Part shown: one piece after another, positions 20,524 through 29,276 of the stretch
Numbering within the stretch: the stretch's first letter is position 1
How the letters are laid out: every line of letters starts with the position of its first letter
Origin: Novosphingobium hassiacum
GTDB taxonomy: Bacteria; Pseudomonadota; Alphaproteobacteria; Sphingomonadales; Sphingomonadaceae
Direction: 5' to 3'
NCBI RefSeq assembly: GCF_014196055.1
Contig: NZ_JACICY010000003.1
Location: 372,001-436,000 of the forward strand
Length of the DNA: 64,000 nucleotides
Position numbers and translations under genes: made by a program
Notes under the pieces: model-generated
Told to the model about the DNA's origin: nothing
The model's database searches: none
The model's input: the letters and a program-made list of their open reading frames with translations, nothing else

Positions 20524-21192
20524 TCAAGCCAGCGCGTAGTCGCTCACATAGGCATTCGTCTGGCGCTCGCGCCCGAACGTGCTGGTATCGCCATGTCCCG
20601 GCACGAACGTCACGTCATTGCCGAGCGGCCAGAGTTTTTGCGTAATCGAGTCGATCAGATCCTGGTGATTTCCCATTGGGAAATCGGTCCGCCCGATCGA
20701 GCCCTGAAACAACACGTCGCCTACGATCGCAAAGCGCGAGGGCGCATGGTGGAAGATGACATGGCCCGGCGTGTGGCCTGGGCAGTGGATTACATCGAGC
20801 TCAAGCTCGCCAATCGTGACGGTGTCGCCATCGTTCAGCCAACGGGTCGGCTCGAACACCTCGCCGTTGATGCCCCAGCGCTTGCCATCTTCGTCCAACC
20901 GCGAGATCCAGAACCTGTCGGCCTCATGCGGACCCTCGATTGGCACGCCGAGATCGCGAGCGAGGATACCGGTCATCCCGCAATGGTCGATGTGACCATG
21001 CGTCACCAACAGCTTCTCGATCGTCACGCCGGAGCGTTCCACCGCCAGCTTGAGCCTGTCGATATCCCCGCCCGCATCGATGAACGCCCCGCGCATCGTC
21101 TTCGTGCACCACACCAACGTGCAGTTCTGCTGAAGCGGCGTAACGGGGATGATCGCCACCTTCATAGGCGGCGCGAGTGCTGGCTGGGTCAT
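20524..21192 (-). CDS. Metallo-beta-lactamase-fold hydrolase (glyoxalase II-like)
   Basis: This encodes 222 residues from ATG 21192 (ATG 21165 also possible). The metal site is complete: THGHIDH (H65, H67, D69, H70), CPGHTPGH, GDVLFQGSIGRTD with the bridging Asp, and VPGHGD. This is the YcbL-like glyoxalase II subgroup, which hydrolyses thioesters such as S-lactoylglutathione; the substrate here is not determined. The 5' end of the open frame slightly overlaps the S24 gene, but the chosen start leaves a 46-base gap. Confidence 0.87.
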   Translation of the reverse strand: MTQPALAPPMKVAIIPVTPLQQNCTLVWCTKTMRGAFIDAGGDIDRLKLAVERSGVTIEKLLVTHGHIDHCGMTGILARDLGVPIEGPHEADRFWISRLDEDGKRWGINGEVFEPTRWLNDGDTVTIGELELDVIHCPGHTPGHVIFHHAPSRFAIVGDVLFQGSIGRTDFPMGNHQDLIDSITQKLWPLGNDVTFVPGHGDTSTFGRERQTNAYVSDYALA

Positions 21193-21238
21193 CAGCTGGA
21201 TTTGGCGGCTGCTCACGCGAATTGCAATGGCCGCCAAA

Positions 21239-21931
21239 TCAAAGCCTGCCACCCTTCCACACCACGCGGCCGACGATCTCGACGTCCAGCGCTGATCGCT
21301 CCATGCGCGGATAAGCCGCGTTGTCAGAGATTACCCGCAAGGTGCCGCCAGGGCCTGTTTCGAGCCGCTTGACCAGCAACACGTCATCCAGCCTGATCAC
21401 ATGGATGCCCGAGCGCAGCGGTCGCGGCGTCCGATCCACAAGAATCTCATCACCATCGCGCAGCGTCGGCTCCATCGAATCGCCTTCAACCTCGATTACC
21501 GACAGCATCACTGGCTCAAGCCCTTGCGCCTTGAGCCAGCGGTTCGAAAAGCGCAGGCGGCCAGAGGGAATTTCCTCCGCCGCATGCGCCCCCGGCCCCG
21601 CAGAGGCACCCAGCGGCAGGCGCGGCACGTCAGCCCATTCGGCGAGCGAGGCGCGATACGCCGCAGGTGATCTGGCCGCGGCCTCGCGACCACCACCGAT
21701 GATCTTCGCAGCCACGGGTGCACCCAGTTCCGCTTCGTTCACACCGAAGAAGTGGGCCAGCGTGCGCCTGTCATTTTCCTCGAGTTTCCGGGGACTTCCC
21801 TTGCGTACGAACTGCTGGAGGTACGTCTGGTTGCGACCGATCATCGCGGACAGCGAAGCCAGGCTGATACCGCGCATTGCCGCGAGCACGACCAATCGCG
21901 AACGCGCGCCGGCATCAGTTTCAGCTTCCAT
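21239..21931 (-). CDS. LexA-like S24-family repressor
   Basis: The 230-residue protein has an N-terminal helix-turn-helix (RGISLASLSAMIGRNQTYLQQFV, about residues 20-42) and a C-terminal S24 peptidase domain. The autocleavage Ser is S152 in EVEGDSMEPTL and the Lys is K188 in VLLVKRLE, the LexA/CI dyad. Such proteins repress their targets until self-cleavage, often triggered by RecA filaments. ATG 21931 has GGAG eight bases upstream. No phage genes adjoin, so it is a chromosomal regulator rather than a prophage repressor. Palindromic sites in the divergent gap are likely its operators. It is distinct from housekeeping LexA, whose box type (GTTC-N7-GTTC) differs. Confidence 0.85.
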   Translation of the reverse strand: MEAETDAGARSRLVVLAAMRGISLASLSAMIGRNQTYLQQFVRKGSPRKLEENDRRTLAHFFGVNEAELGAPVAAKIIGGGREAAARSPAAYRASLAEWADVPRLPLGASAGPGAHAAEEIPSGRLRFSNRWLKAQGLEPVMLSVIEVEGDSMEPTLRDGDEILVDRTPRPLRSGIHVIRLDDVLLVKRLETGPGGTLRVISDNAAYPRMERSALDVEIVGRVVWKGGRL

Positions 21932-21951
21932 GACCGTCACTCCATTGTCGA

Positions 21952-22003
21952 AGGACTTTTCCTAGCCTTGTAGGACTTCGTCGTCAATATAGGAAAAATC
22001 CTA
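21952..22003. promoter_or_regulatory. Putative S24 repressor operators (AGGA-N4-TCCT)
   Basis: Two palindromes, AGGACTTTTCCT (21952-21963) and TAGGAAAAATCCTA (21990-22003), and a half-site TAGGACTT (21971-21978) lie in the 113-base gap between the divergent S24 gene and the two small genes. The centre-to-centre distance is about 39 bases, close to four helical turns. Assignment to the repressor is inference from position and symmetry. Confidence 0.6.
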
Positions 22004-22044
22004 TTTCGAGTCGGTTCACAGTTTTCTTCGGCAGGTCCGCTACG

Positions 22045-22233
22045 ATGCTCATTCGCAAGATCGAGAAATTCCTCAGCAGCACTGGCATGCCGGTGACCAA
22101 ATTCGGGCGTCTGGCTGCGCAGGACCCCCGCCTTGTGGGCGACCTGCGCAACGGCCGCGAGCCACGTACCGCGATGGTGCAGCGCGTGGAACATTTCATG
22201 AACGAATTTGGAGGATATGTCCATGCTGCTTGA
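22045..22233 (+). CDS. Small helix-turn-helix-like protein, 62 residues
   Basis: This small basic protein (MLIRKIEKFLSSTGMPVTKF...) has the central stretch GMPVTKFGRLAAQDPRLVGD and then LRNGREPR. This resembles a lambda-repressor-type helix-turn-helix with a turn and recognition helix but no extra domains. It is divergent from the S24 gene across shared operators and overlaps the next gene by 11 bases. It could be a Cro-like antagonist or a small DNA-binding accessory; neither is proven. Confidence 0.7.
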   Translation: MLIRKIEKFLSSTGMPVTKFGRLAAQDPRLVGDLRNGREPRTAMVQRVEHFMNEFGGYVHAA

Positions 22234-22600
22234 CGTTACGGCTTTCGAGACCAAGTCCGAAGCAACGACAACTCTCCCCCCACGTCGCTTGCCACCCGGC
22301 GAACGCCTGCTGCGCGAGGTCCGCGAACTTGCCGGCCCCTTGGTCGAGCTGATCGAACACCGCGAATCCCCGTGGGCCAGCATAACGTTTTCGGGTGCGC
22401 GCCACGCGATCGTCATGCGCTTTTCCGGAAGCGATGCTGTCAGCGACGGCGAACGTCTGATCGCGCTCCTGCCCGATCATGAGTTTCGGCTGCGGGGCAA
22501 GCTTGTCGCCGACGCGAGCGTCGTGCGCGTCGATCACGAACTGCTCCCTGCCCCGCTCATGGAAGTCGAGTGCGAAATCCTCCTGCTCGACGAGGACTAA
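22223..22600 (+). CDS. Conserved-looking protein of unknown function, 125 residues
   Basis: I do not recognise a family. The protein is soluble and acidic at the C-terminus (VECEILLLDED), with a predicted beta-rich core (ASITFSGARHAIVMRFSG...). GGAGG lies eight bases before ATG 22223, inside the 3' end of the preceding small gene, so the pair is translationally coupled. In-frame ATGs at 22208 and 22217 are too close to the SD. Placement opposite the S24 repressor suggests it is under the same control. Confidence 0.7.
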   Translation: MLLDVTAFETKSEATTTLPPRRLPPGERLLREVRELAGPLVELIEHRESPWASITFSGARHAIVMRFSGSDAVSDGERLIALLPDHEFRLRGKLVADASVVRVDHELLPAPLMEVECEILLLDED

Positions 22601-22607
22601 GGGCACA

Positions 22608-22631
22608 CTGGGCGCCAGCACTGGCGCCCAG
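22608..22631. terminator. Bidirectional terminator-like hairpin
   Basis: CTGGGCGCCAG (22608-22618) pairs perfectly with CTGGCGCCCAG (22621-22631), giving an extremely stable stem between two convergent genes. There is no T-run on the plus strand. Confidence 0.6.
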
Positions 22632-22650
22632 CCCTCTCCATCTCGGATGA

Positions 22651-25600
22651 TCAGGGTGCTGAGCGTGCCAGCATCGGCGCTGGCTTCGCGCCGACCCACT
22701 TGGTCATATCAACCGCATTCGACACGCGGAACAATTCGCCCTTGCTGTTGAGGAACAGCTCTTCCATTTCTGCTCGGTTGAACGGGCGCGAGCCAAGGCG
22801 GCCGAATACCGCCATCTGTCCGCCCGTCTCATCCACCCCGCGATCGCGGTCGAGCCCCTTCGACAACGCCAGTGCCGGCGTCGGCGTCCGCGCCCAGGCG
22901 ATCAACTCGGGCTTGGGTTCCGGCGAAAAGCCGTAGAAGTTGGGCTGGCTCGATGGTGATGTCAGCTGCAGCACCTTCATCCCGTTCCGACCATCGGCGA
23001 CATACGCGAAGAGCGAGGCGTTGGTCGATGCGACGATCACATCCTCGGCATCGTTCAATTGCCCGTCGGCGGTATAACTGGCGTAGATCGACGGCCGCGT
23101 CGGCGCGGTGATATCGACGATCACCAGCCCCTGCGACTTGGCAGCGACATAGGCATAAGTGCGCGCCAGATAGACGCGGCGGGCATCGGCCAGTGGCACC
23201 ACCGCGCCCGCAACCGCCTTTGGCTGCGCCAGGTTGGTCACGTCCATCAGCTCGAGGCCATTGGCCGTCGTCACCCACAGGTAGCGGAACTGCATCGCCG
23301 TAGCGCGCGGGTCGCGCAACGGCACTACCGAGGTAATGCGCGGATCGAGGCAGGTTTCACCACCCTTGGCCGCGCTTACCTCGCAGGGCTTGTCCGGTGA
23401 CCACGGCTTGGTGAGGTGCACAGTCACCAGTGCCTTGTCGGTGACGACGTAGGCGTAGTCGCCTGCCAGCGTGATGTGACGCGCGCCGCTCAGCACACCG
23501 TCCGGATTGAAGGTCAGTGCGCGTTCGAAGTAGTTGTTGCGGAATTCGCCATCTGCCAGCGTATCGACATTGACCGCGATCAACCCTTCGACCGCATCGG
23601 TCACGAACGCATAGTGGTAGATCGGCGAGAACGGCTGTTCCTGGTTGAGCCCGCGCAGTTCAGGCGTGCTGCGGGTAGGCGCGATCGCCTGATTGGTCGG
23701 CAGCGCCATGCAGGTGGCGTTGGTCGAGGCGACGTGCGTGTCATGCCCGAGCGGCGAGAACGGTGCCTTGACGATCCGCTCCGAGAAGCCCTTGTTGCCA
23801 ATGGCCGCGATGTCATAGGCGCGGAAGCCACCCTTGCCCTCGGCCACGAACATGTATTCGCCGCGCATCTGCAAGCAGCGGACCGAGTCCTTGGTGCCTT
23901 CGACCACGTTGGCGAACTGTTCCTGCCCGGTGGTTTCACCCGACAGCTTGCCATCTATGATCTTGCCACGCGTCCAGTTCTTCAGCTCGCGCCCGTTCTT
24001 GTCGACGTGCTGGCTCCAGTAATCCGGGTAGGCGTAGCGGTGCAGGTACGATCCGATCACGGCTTGCGGTTCGTCCCATTCGGTCACGCGTACCGCCTCG
24101 AACCCGCCATCGAGTCCGAACCACGCATTCATGCCGACGAAGTTCACATAGTTCGTGCCGAGCAACAGCAGCTGCGCCATTGTCGCGTTGTTGTCGTCAT
24201 CCTTGCTGACGTGGCAATCGGTGCATTGCTTGGTTTCGTTCTTGCGAACCGTGTGCGGGAAGTGCGGTGCGAAGGCCTGCGAAGAGTAACCGATCGAGGA
24301 AATCGGCGGCTGCTGCACATAGATGCGCTCGCGGTTGATGTTGGTCGATGACAGGATCAGCGCCGAAGTCGAACGGATCGGCGCTGTAATCGCCTTGCCC
24401 GAAACCGGGTTGCCACTGGCGTCGAACTTCACCGGATCGCTGCCCGAAGACTTGTTGCGCTGATGCTTGCCCAGTTGGAACATATCATCGCGCGCGACCT
24501 GCGGGTTATAGGTCGCGTAGTTGCGGGTGTAGTCTTCCTCGTACTTGTGCGTGGCCGACTTCCAGTTTGCCTCGATCGGCAGGTGGCAGCCCGCGCACGA
24601 GGTTGTCCACGAAAGGTGGCAGGTGAAGCACGCCATATCGTCGTCGCCATGCGCGCGCTCGGCCTTGGGAATGCCCGTGCCGAACTTGTATTCGCCGGTA
24701 TCCGACGCGGACTTGGCCATCAGCTTGGCACGCGCCGCCTTGGGATTGAAGATCGGCTTGCCCGAAGCGTCCATCGTTCCGGCATAGCGCGCGTCGACTG
24801 AATCCTTCACCAGGCTGACGCGCCACGACAGGTTCGGATCGATGATCGACCGCTGTGTCAGCGTCCGCCGACCATCGGCTTCATTCGACCATTCGAAGCG
24901 GCGCTGGCCATCGGCGTTGCGCAGCAGCGACAGGTTGTTGCCCTTTTCGGGCGCGGCCAAGTTCGACGTGAGCAGCGTCGGATAGGCGTCGGGCGTGCCG
25001 TGGCAATCCTTGCATCCGATCTCGACCGCGTTGGCTACTTCGCCATAGATCATGCCATTGCCGTGGCTGTCCTGCGAGAAGTGACAATCGGCGCACTGCA
25101 TCCCGATCTGGGCATGGATGTCCATCATGTGGACGCTCTTGCCCGGATTTTCCCCGGCATCTACGAACTTGCCCTCGCCAGCTTTGCGGAACTTCTGCGG
25201 GTCGCTCGGGTCGATGATGTGCGCGGTGTCAGTGCCGTAGGACGTCATGTCGCCGTCCTCGTCGAGCAGGTTGCCGCGGCGGTCACGCTTGAGGATCGAG
25301 CGGAAGTTCCAGCCGTGGCCGTGGTAATCGGCGAACTGCGTGTCCTTGGTCTGATCGTTCACGTCATAGACGTTGCGCAAGAACTCGACATCGCGCCACA
25401 GCCCACGGGTGGACGCACCCTCGGGATTGCGGTCGAGCACTTCACGCTGCTCGTCGATGTTCGGATAGAACTGCTTCTTGAACGTCTTGGCGTAATCCTC
25501 GTCCGACATGCCCGCAGGCTTGGGCGCCTTGTTCTCGGGCCCGGGCCACATCGTCGGCGCGTCGGATTCATAGTCCCACATCGTGTAGCCGAGGTAGGAA

Positions 25601-27237
25601 TTCAGGAAGATGTTCGGCTGGTGCATGTGGCAGTTCATGCATTGCGCGGTGGGGATCGCGCGCGTGAATGCGTGGACCAGCGGGTGTCCGCGTTCGCGAT
25701 CCTGCAACTTCACCGGGCCGCCAGCGCCATGCTCATCACCATGATCACCGGTCTTGGCATGGCCCTTCTCGTCCAGCCCCGCCATCGCGTGGGCCGACGC
25801 CTGATCCATCTTGCCACTGTCCATCGTGCCATGCGGGGCAACGCCCTTCGCAGGCGCGTAGACCAGTTGCTCGGCCGACGAGATTGCGCGGGCACAGTCG
25901 GCTTCCATGTCGGCAGACTGCTCCGGATCCGACCGATCGCCGCCCTTGTAAGCGGCTTTGCCGCCAAGCACGGTGCCGCGAACCTTGTCGTGATGCTCTT
26001 CCTTGGCTGCATCGTAGCTGCCGTAGGCACCCTTGCGATGCTCGCCTTCGCGCAAGCCGTTGATCGTGGGATCGGCGGTAACCGTCTGACCGTCACGCCC
26101 GCACTTGCCGTAGTTCATGCTGTGGCGCGGTTCGCGGTCATTGGCATAGATGACGTGGCACGCGGCACAACCCGACGAGCGATAATCGCCCGGCTGGTCG
26201 TTCGTGCCCATCTGGTACAGGAACGGGTCGTTGAGGCGCGTCTTGTGGATGTTCAGCACCGGAATTGCCACGCGCAAGCCCGTCGCAGGACCACGGTTCG
26301 ACTGCTTGAGGTCCGGACGGCCCGGCTCGTCCAGACGCTGGATCAACCCGGTCGAGTTGGGCAATCCGATTTCGGGGAACTGCGGATTGATCGTGCGGCC
26401 ACCATCCTCGAACACGCGGAACACGTCGCCCGGCGGGATCGTGTGCCAGCGAGGCAGCGGATACATGACTGGCAGCGCCCCGCGCGCCTTCTCCCTCGGG
26501 GTGACCGTGCCCCACATTGGCTTACCGTCCGGGCCGATTTCCTTCGACGCCGACTTGACCAGCGCAGGCTCGCCGTTGCGGGTGAAGCTTTCGCCGAACA
26601 GGTAGTTCTTGAACGGCACGATGCCGTTGTTATAGGCCGCGCCGCCCCACAGCATCGCGCCCGTCGTCATCAGCGATCGTTCCGACGCCTCGATGATCTG
26701 CATGTGGCACGCGCCGCACGAATCGCGCGCGACGCGGTAGTCCGACGGGTTGACGAAACGAATGAATTCAGGGCTTTCCTTGCCCATCAACGCGTACGAC
26801 CGTTTCGGGTTAGCCGACGACGGCCAGCCCCATGCAACGGGATACTTGGGCAGCACGTGGGCATCCTTCAGCGCGCCCATGTACTCCATCGATTTCGGGT
26901 TCCACGACCGATCGGCGACGACCTTGGTATCGCCACCATGACAATCGACGCACGACAGCACGACCGCCGGACTGGCGTGCATCGTACGGTGATCGCTTTG
27001 CGTATGGCAGCTGACGCAGCCTGTATTCTGCTTGTCGACATAGGCCCACTGCTCTTCAGGCGTATCACCCGGCTGGCCGCGCGGTGCGGCCGGCGCGCGC
27101 GTATGCGTAACCTTCTGCGCCGGTTCCTCGCCCGAGGCGTAAAGCGCGCTCGGCACCAGCAGCGCAGCAAGCGCCGCCACTGCCCAAGCCAGGGGGATCG
27201 AACGTTTGCGGCGCTGAAGGGTCATGGGTTGGGTCAT
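22651..27237 (-). CDS. Giant decaheme c-type cytochrome with LVIVD beta-propeller repeats
   Basis: This 1528-residue exported protein has a signal peptide at residues 1-35 (SIPLAWAVAALAALLVPSALYA). Ten CxxCH haem-attachment motifs lie at about residues 74, 97, 176, 358, 536, 717, 744, 869, 882 and 1007. Many free His residues are available as axial ligands. From about 1100 to 1460 there are no haem motifs but a series of LVIVD-type blades (GLVIVDITAPTRP, YAYVVTDKALVTVHL, LELMDVTNLAQPK). This domain is thought to form a beta-propeller on extracellular proteins. It is the last gene of a four-gene unit and begins at the TGATG junction with the barrel gene. A role as the outer-membrane or cell-surface electron carrier is inferred from domains and neighbours; the redox partner is unknown. 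It is not close in layout to MtrC/OmcA, which lack LVIVD repeats. Confidence 0.9.
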   Translation of the reverse strand: MTQPMTLQRRKRSIPLAWAVAALAALLVPSALYASGEEPAQKVTHTRAPAAPRGQPGDTPEEQWAYVDKQNTGCVSCHTQSDHRTMHASPAVVLSCVDCHGGDTKVVADRSWNPKSMEYMGALKDAHVLPKYPVAWGWPSSANPKRSYALMGKESPEFIRFVNPSDYRVARDSCGACHMQIIEASERSLMTTGAMLWGGAAYNNGIVPFKNYLFGESFTRNGEPALVKSASKEIGPDGKPMWGTVTPREKARGALPVMYPLPRWHTIPPGDVFRVFEDGGRTINPQFPEIGLPNSTGLIQRLDEPGRPDLKQSNRGPATGLRVAIPVLNIHKTRLNDPFLYQMGTNDQPGDYRSSGCAACHVIYANDREPRHSMNYGKCGRDGQTVTADPTINGLREGEHRKGAYGSYDAAKEEHHDKVRGTVLGGKAAYKGGDRSDPEQSADMEADCARAISSAEQLVYAPAKGVAPHGTMDSGKMDQASAHAMAGLDEKGHAKTGDHGDEHGAGGPVKLQDRERGHPLVHAFTRAIPTAQCMNCHMHQPNIFLNSYLGYTMWDYESDAPTMWPGPENKAPKPAGMSDEDYAKTFKKQFYPNIDEQREVLDRNPEGASTRGLWRDVEFLRNVYDVNDQTKDTQFADYHGHGWNFRSILKRDRRGNLLDEDGDMTSYGTDTAHIIDPSDPQKFRKAGEGKFVDAGENPGKSVHMMDIHAQIGMQCADCHFSQDSHGNGMIYGEVANAVEIGCKDCHGTPDAYPTLLTSNLAAPEKGNNLSLLRNADGQRRFEWSNEADGRRTLTQRSIIDPNLSWRVSLVKDSVDARYAGTMDASGKPIFNPKAARAKLMAKSASDTGEYKFGTGIPKAERAHGDDDMACFTCHLSWTTSCAGCHLPIEANWKSATHKYEEDYTRNYATYNPQVARDDMFQLGKHQRNKSSGSDPVKFDASGNPVSGKAITAPIRSTSALILSSTNINRERIYVQQPPISSIGYSSQAFAPHFPHTVRKNETKQCTDCHVSKDDDNNATMAQLLLLGTNYVNFVGMNAWFGLDGGFEAVRVTEWDEPQAVIGSYLHRYAYPDYWSQHVDKNGRELKNWTRGKIIDGKLSGETTGQEQFANVVEGTKDSVRCLQMRGEYMFVAEGKGGFRAYDIAAIGNKGFSERIVKAPFSPLGHDTHVASTNATCMALPTNQAIAPTRSTPELRGLNQEQPFSPIYHYAFVTDAVEGLIAVNVDTLADGEFRNNYFERALTFNPDGVLSGARHITLAGDYAYVVTDKALVTVHLTKPWSPDKPCEVSAAKGGETCLDPRITSVVPLRDPRATAMQFRYLWVTTANGLELMDVTNLAQPKAVAGAVVPLADARRVYLARTYAYVAAKSQGLVIVDITAPTRPSIYASYTADGQLNDAEDVIVASTNASLFAYVADGRNGMKVLQLTSPSSQPNFYGFSPEPKPELIAWARTPTPALALSKGLDRDRGVDETGGQMAVFGRLGSRPFNRAEMEELFLNSKGELFRVSNAVDMTKWVGAKPAPMLARSAP

Positions 27238-29276
27238 CAGAAAGCCAGAGTCGCGTTGGCGAGGACGGAGTAGAAACGGGTGGCTTTGCCCTGCTGGGCG
27301 AACAGGTCATCGAACCCGCCACCGGGCTCGAGCACCGCGCCCGACAGGCGGAATACCAGGTTCTGCGACGCATTCGGCCGCCAGATTGCCGAGACCGAGA
27401 CGTCGAACCCGATATCGCGCGCGATCGAGCCTTCGTTGCGCAGAACTTGCAGCACCTTGGTGTTGGCGAACCACAAGTGGTTGATATTGGTCGAGACGCG
27501 CGTGGTCGGCGTCAGGTCGAAGTCCGCTCCCAGCCCGGCCAGGATCGTGCCGGGATTGGTGAAGTTCGACTGCCCCTGCTCTTTCGAGGTGCGCACCGAG
27601 TTCAAGATGCCGTTGCGACCGTTAAGCGAGACCGCGCGCCCGCCACCTGCGAACGGGATGGTCTGGCGGATCCAGTAGCTGGTGTCCGCGCCCGCAAATT
27701 GCGGATTCTCGAAGATCGCGTCGAACCCGCCTTCGACCTTGTCATAAGGGTCGCTGTCGCCGCTCGCCCACAGCCCCGACAGGCGGATGCGGGTCCAGTC
27801 GATATCATAGCTGGCTTCGGCCGCCGCCATGAACGCGCGGATTTCAGCGGGGCGGCTGGTCAGGAAGTTGTTCCGATCTTCGCCCAGTGCGGCATAGAAC
27901 TGGCCGGTCAGGTTGACGCGTCCGATGCGTCCATCGGCAGCGTAGCCCAGATAGACCACATCGTATTCGCGCCCGCGCAAGTCGCCCAACAGCGCAGGGC
28001 GCACGGGGAAGCCGTTGGTATCGACCGTAATCTCGTTGCGCTCACGGTTCATGTTGTAAGTGGCCGAGATCTGGCTGGTCAGGCCGACGACCGGGAAATC
28101 CTGACGGTACAGGTTCGCCATGAACACGAAATCGTTGCGCGGCGCGCGGCTGACATCGTTGAGGCCGGAGTTGGTCTCTTTCTCCAATCGCCAGAACGCT
28201 GCCAGATTGAACTGGAAACGATTGTTGTCGCGGTTGCCGAACAGGCGCACGCCAAGCTGGTTGTCGTTGAACAGGAACCCGCGAAAATCGGACTGCATCG
28301 GCTGGATGCCGGTACGGACTGAGACGAAATCGTACCGCTTCGTGTCGAACCGGCCGATGTGATAGTCGATGAACGCTTCCTGCAGGCCGATGAAACCATC
28401 GGTGCGGCGCGTGCCCTTCGACGGCTCGACGAACAGCACACGGCGTTCAGGCACCTGCACATGGTTGAGGTTGCCCGCCACCGCGATGCGATATTCCACG
28501 ACCGGCGGCTTGTAAGCGGTCATGCCCTTGAGCAGCGACGCGCTGACAATGAACGTCTGCGACAGCACCAGACTGTGGCTGCGCCCGAACGTATCGATTT
28601 CGTTCGGGTTGGTCGTCGTCTGGTTGCCGACCGGGATCGGGAAGCTGCGCGGCTCGACCACTGTGTCCGACACACCTCCAAGCAGCAGGAACCAGTCCTC
28701 ACCCTTCAGGAAGCCCGGCCGCTTACCCTTGGCCAGCGGCAAATCGCCCTTCAGCAGGTTGTGATGAAACGGATCGAGCTTGGAGTGACATACATAAGCC
28801 AGCTTGGGAAACAGCGTGTACAGCGCACGATCCGTCTGCCCGGTCGCCTTGTCTTTTTGCGGGCACAGGCTCGACATGATCCGCCAGCGATCGGGAAGCG
28901 CTACGTCCAGCCCGAGATCGCCGACCGGCCCCTCGCCTTCGTACTTGTCGTAGAACGCTTCGGGCGGTGGCGCACCGACTGCGCCGGGATTGTCCTGCTC
29001 GACGCGATCGGGAAGCTGCTTGTTGAAGCCGGGACGGCGGCGACCGTCGATCAGCGCTTGATCCGCTTCGGTCTCGCCCCCGGGCAATGCGTTGGCATCG
29101 GGTAAAGGTGGCAGCGCGACGACCAGCTGCTCTGCAGCCGGAGCCTCTTGCGACGCCATCGCCCCAGCTTCACCCGCCTGCTGCGCCAGAAGCGCCCGAT
29201 ACGGCATATTCGCGGGCAAGGGAGCCGGATGACCAATCCCCAGCGCTGGTGCGATCAAGGCAAGGACCTGCTGCAT
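27237..29276 (-). CDS. Outer-membrane beta-barrel protein of the cytochrome operon
   Basis: This is a 679-residue protein of no family I can name. The C-terminal 450 residues alternate polar and hydrophobic residues in beta-strand fashion and end in FYSVLANATLAF; a terminal Phe is the usual outer-membrane barrel signal. The first 150 residues are Pro/Ala-rich and periplasmic-looking, with two Cys (SSLCPQ and AYVCHS) but no CxxCH. The N-terminal export signal is weak: MQQVLALIAPALGIG lacks a basic n-region, so the true start may differ. Both junctions are one-base TGATG overlaps. By analogy with MtrB/PioB, a barrel between cytochrome genes could sheath a haem chain; this is inference. Confidence 0.75.
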   Translation of the reverse strand: MQQVLALIAPALGIGHPAPLPANMPYRALLAQQAGEAGAMASQEAPAAEQLVVALPPLPDANALPGGETEADQALIDGRRRPGFNKQLPDRVEQDNPGAVGAPPPEAFYDKYEGEGPVGDLGLDVALPDRWRIMSSLCPQKDKATGQTDRALYTLFPKLAYVCHSKLDPFHHNLLKGDLPLAKGKRPGFLKGEDWFLLLGGVSDTVVEPRSFPIPVGNQTTTNPNEIDTFGRSHSLVLSQTFIVSASLLKGMTAYKPPVVEYRIAVAGNLNHVQVPERRVLFVEPSKGTRRTDGFIGLQEAFIDYHIGRFDTKRYDFVSVRTGIQPMQSDFRGFLFNDNQLGVRLFGNRDNNRFQFNLAAFWRLEKETNSGLNDVSRAPRNDFVFMANLYRQDFPVVGLTSQISATYNMNRERNEITVDTNGFPVRPALLGDLRGREYDVVYLGYAADGRIGRVNLTGQFYAALGEDRNNFLTSRPAEIRAFMAAAEASYDIDWTRIRLSGLWASGDSDPYDKVEGGFDAIFENPQFAGADTSYWIRQTIPFAGGGRAVSLNGRNGILNSVRTSKEQGQSNFTNPGTILAGLGADFDLTPTTRVSTNINHLWFANTKVLQVLRNEGSIARDIGFDVSVSAIWRPNASQNLVFRLSGAVLEPGGGFDDLFAQQGKATRFYSVLANATLAF

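Noticed and set aside
21239..22600. Prophage remnant around the S24 repressor
   Set aside because: There is no integrase, att-like repeat or structural gene, and flanking genes are ordinary chromosomal ones.
25000..27273. 757-codon plus-strand open frame opposite the decahaem cytochrome
   Set aside because: Antisense shadow of a high-GC gene; the minus strand has ten CxxCH motifs and a signal peptide, the plus strand has neither domain nor RBS.
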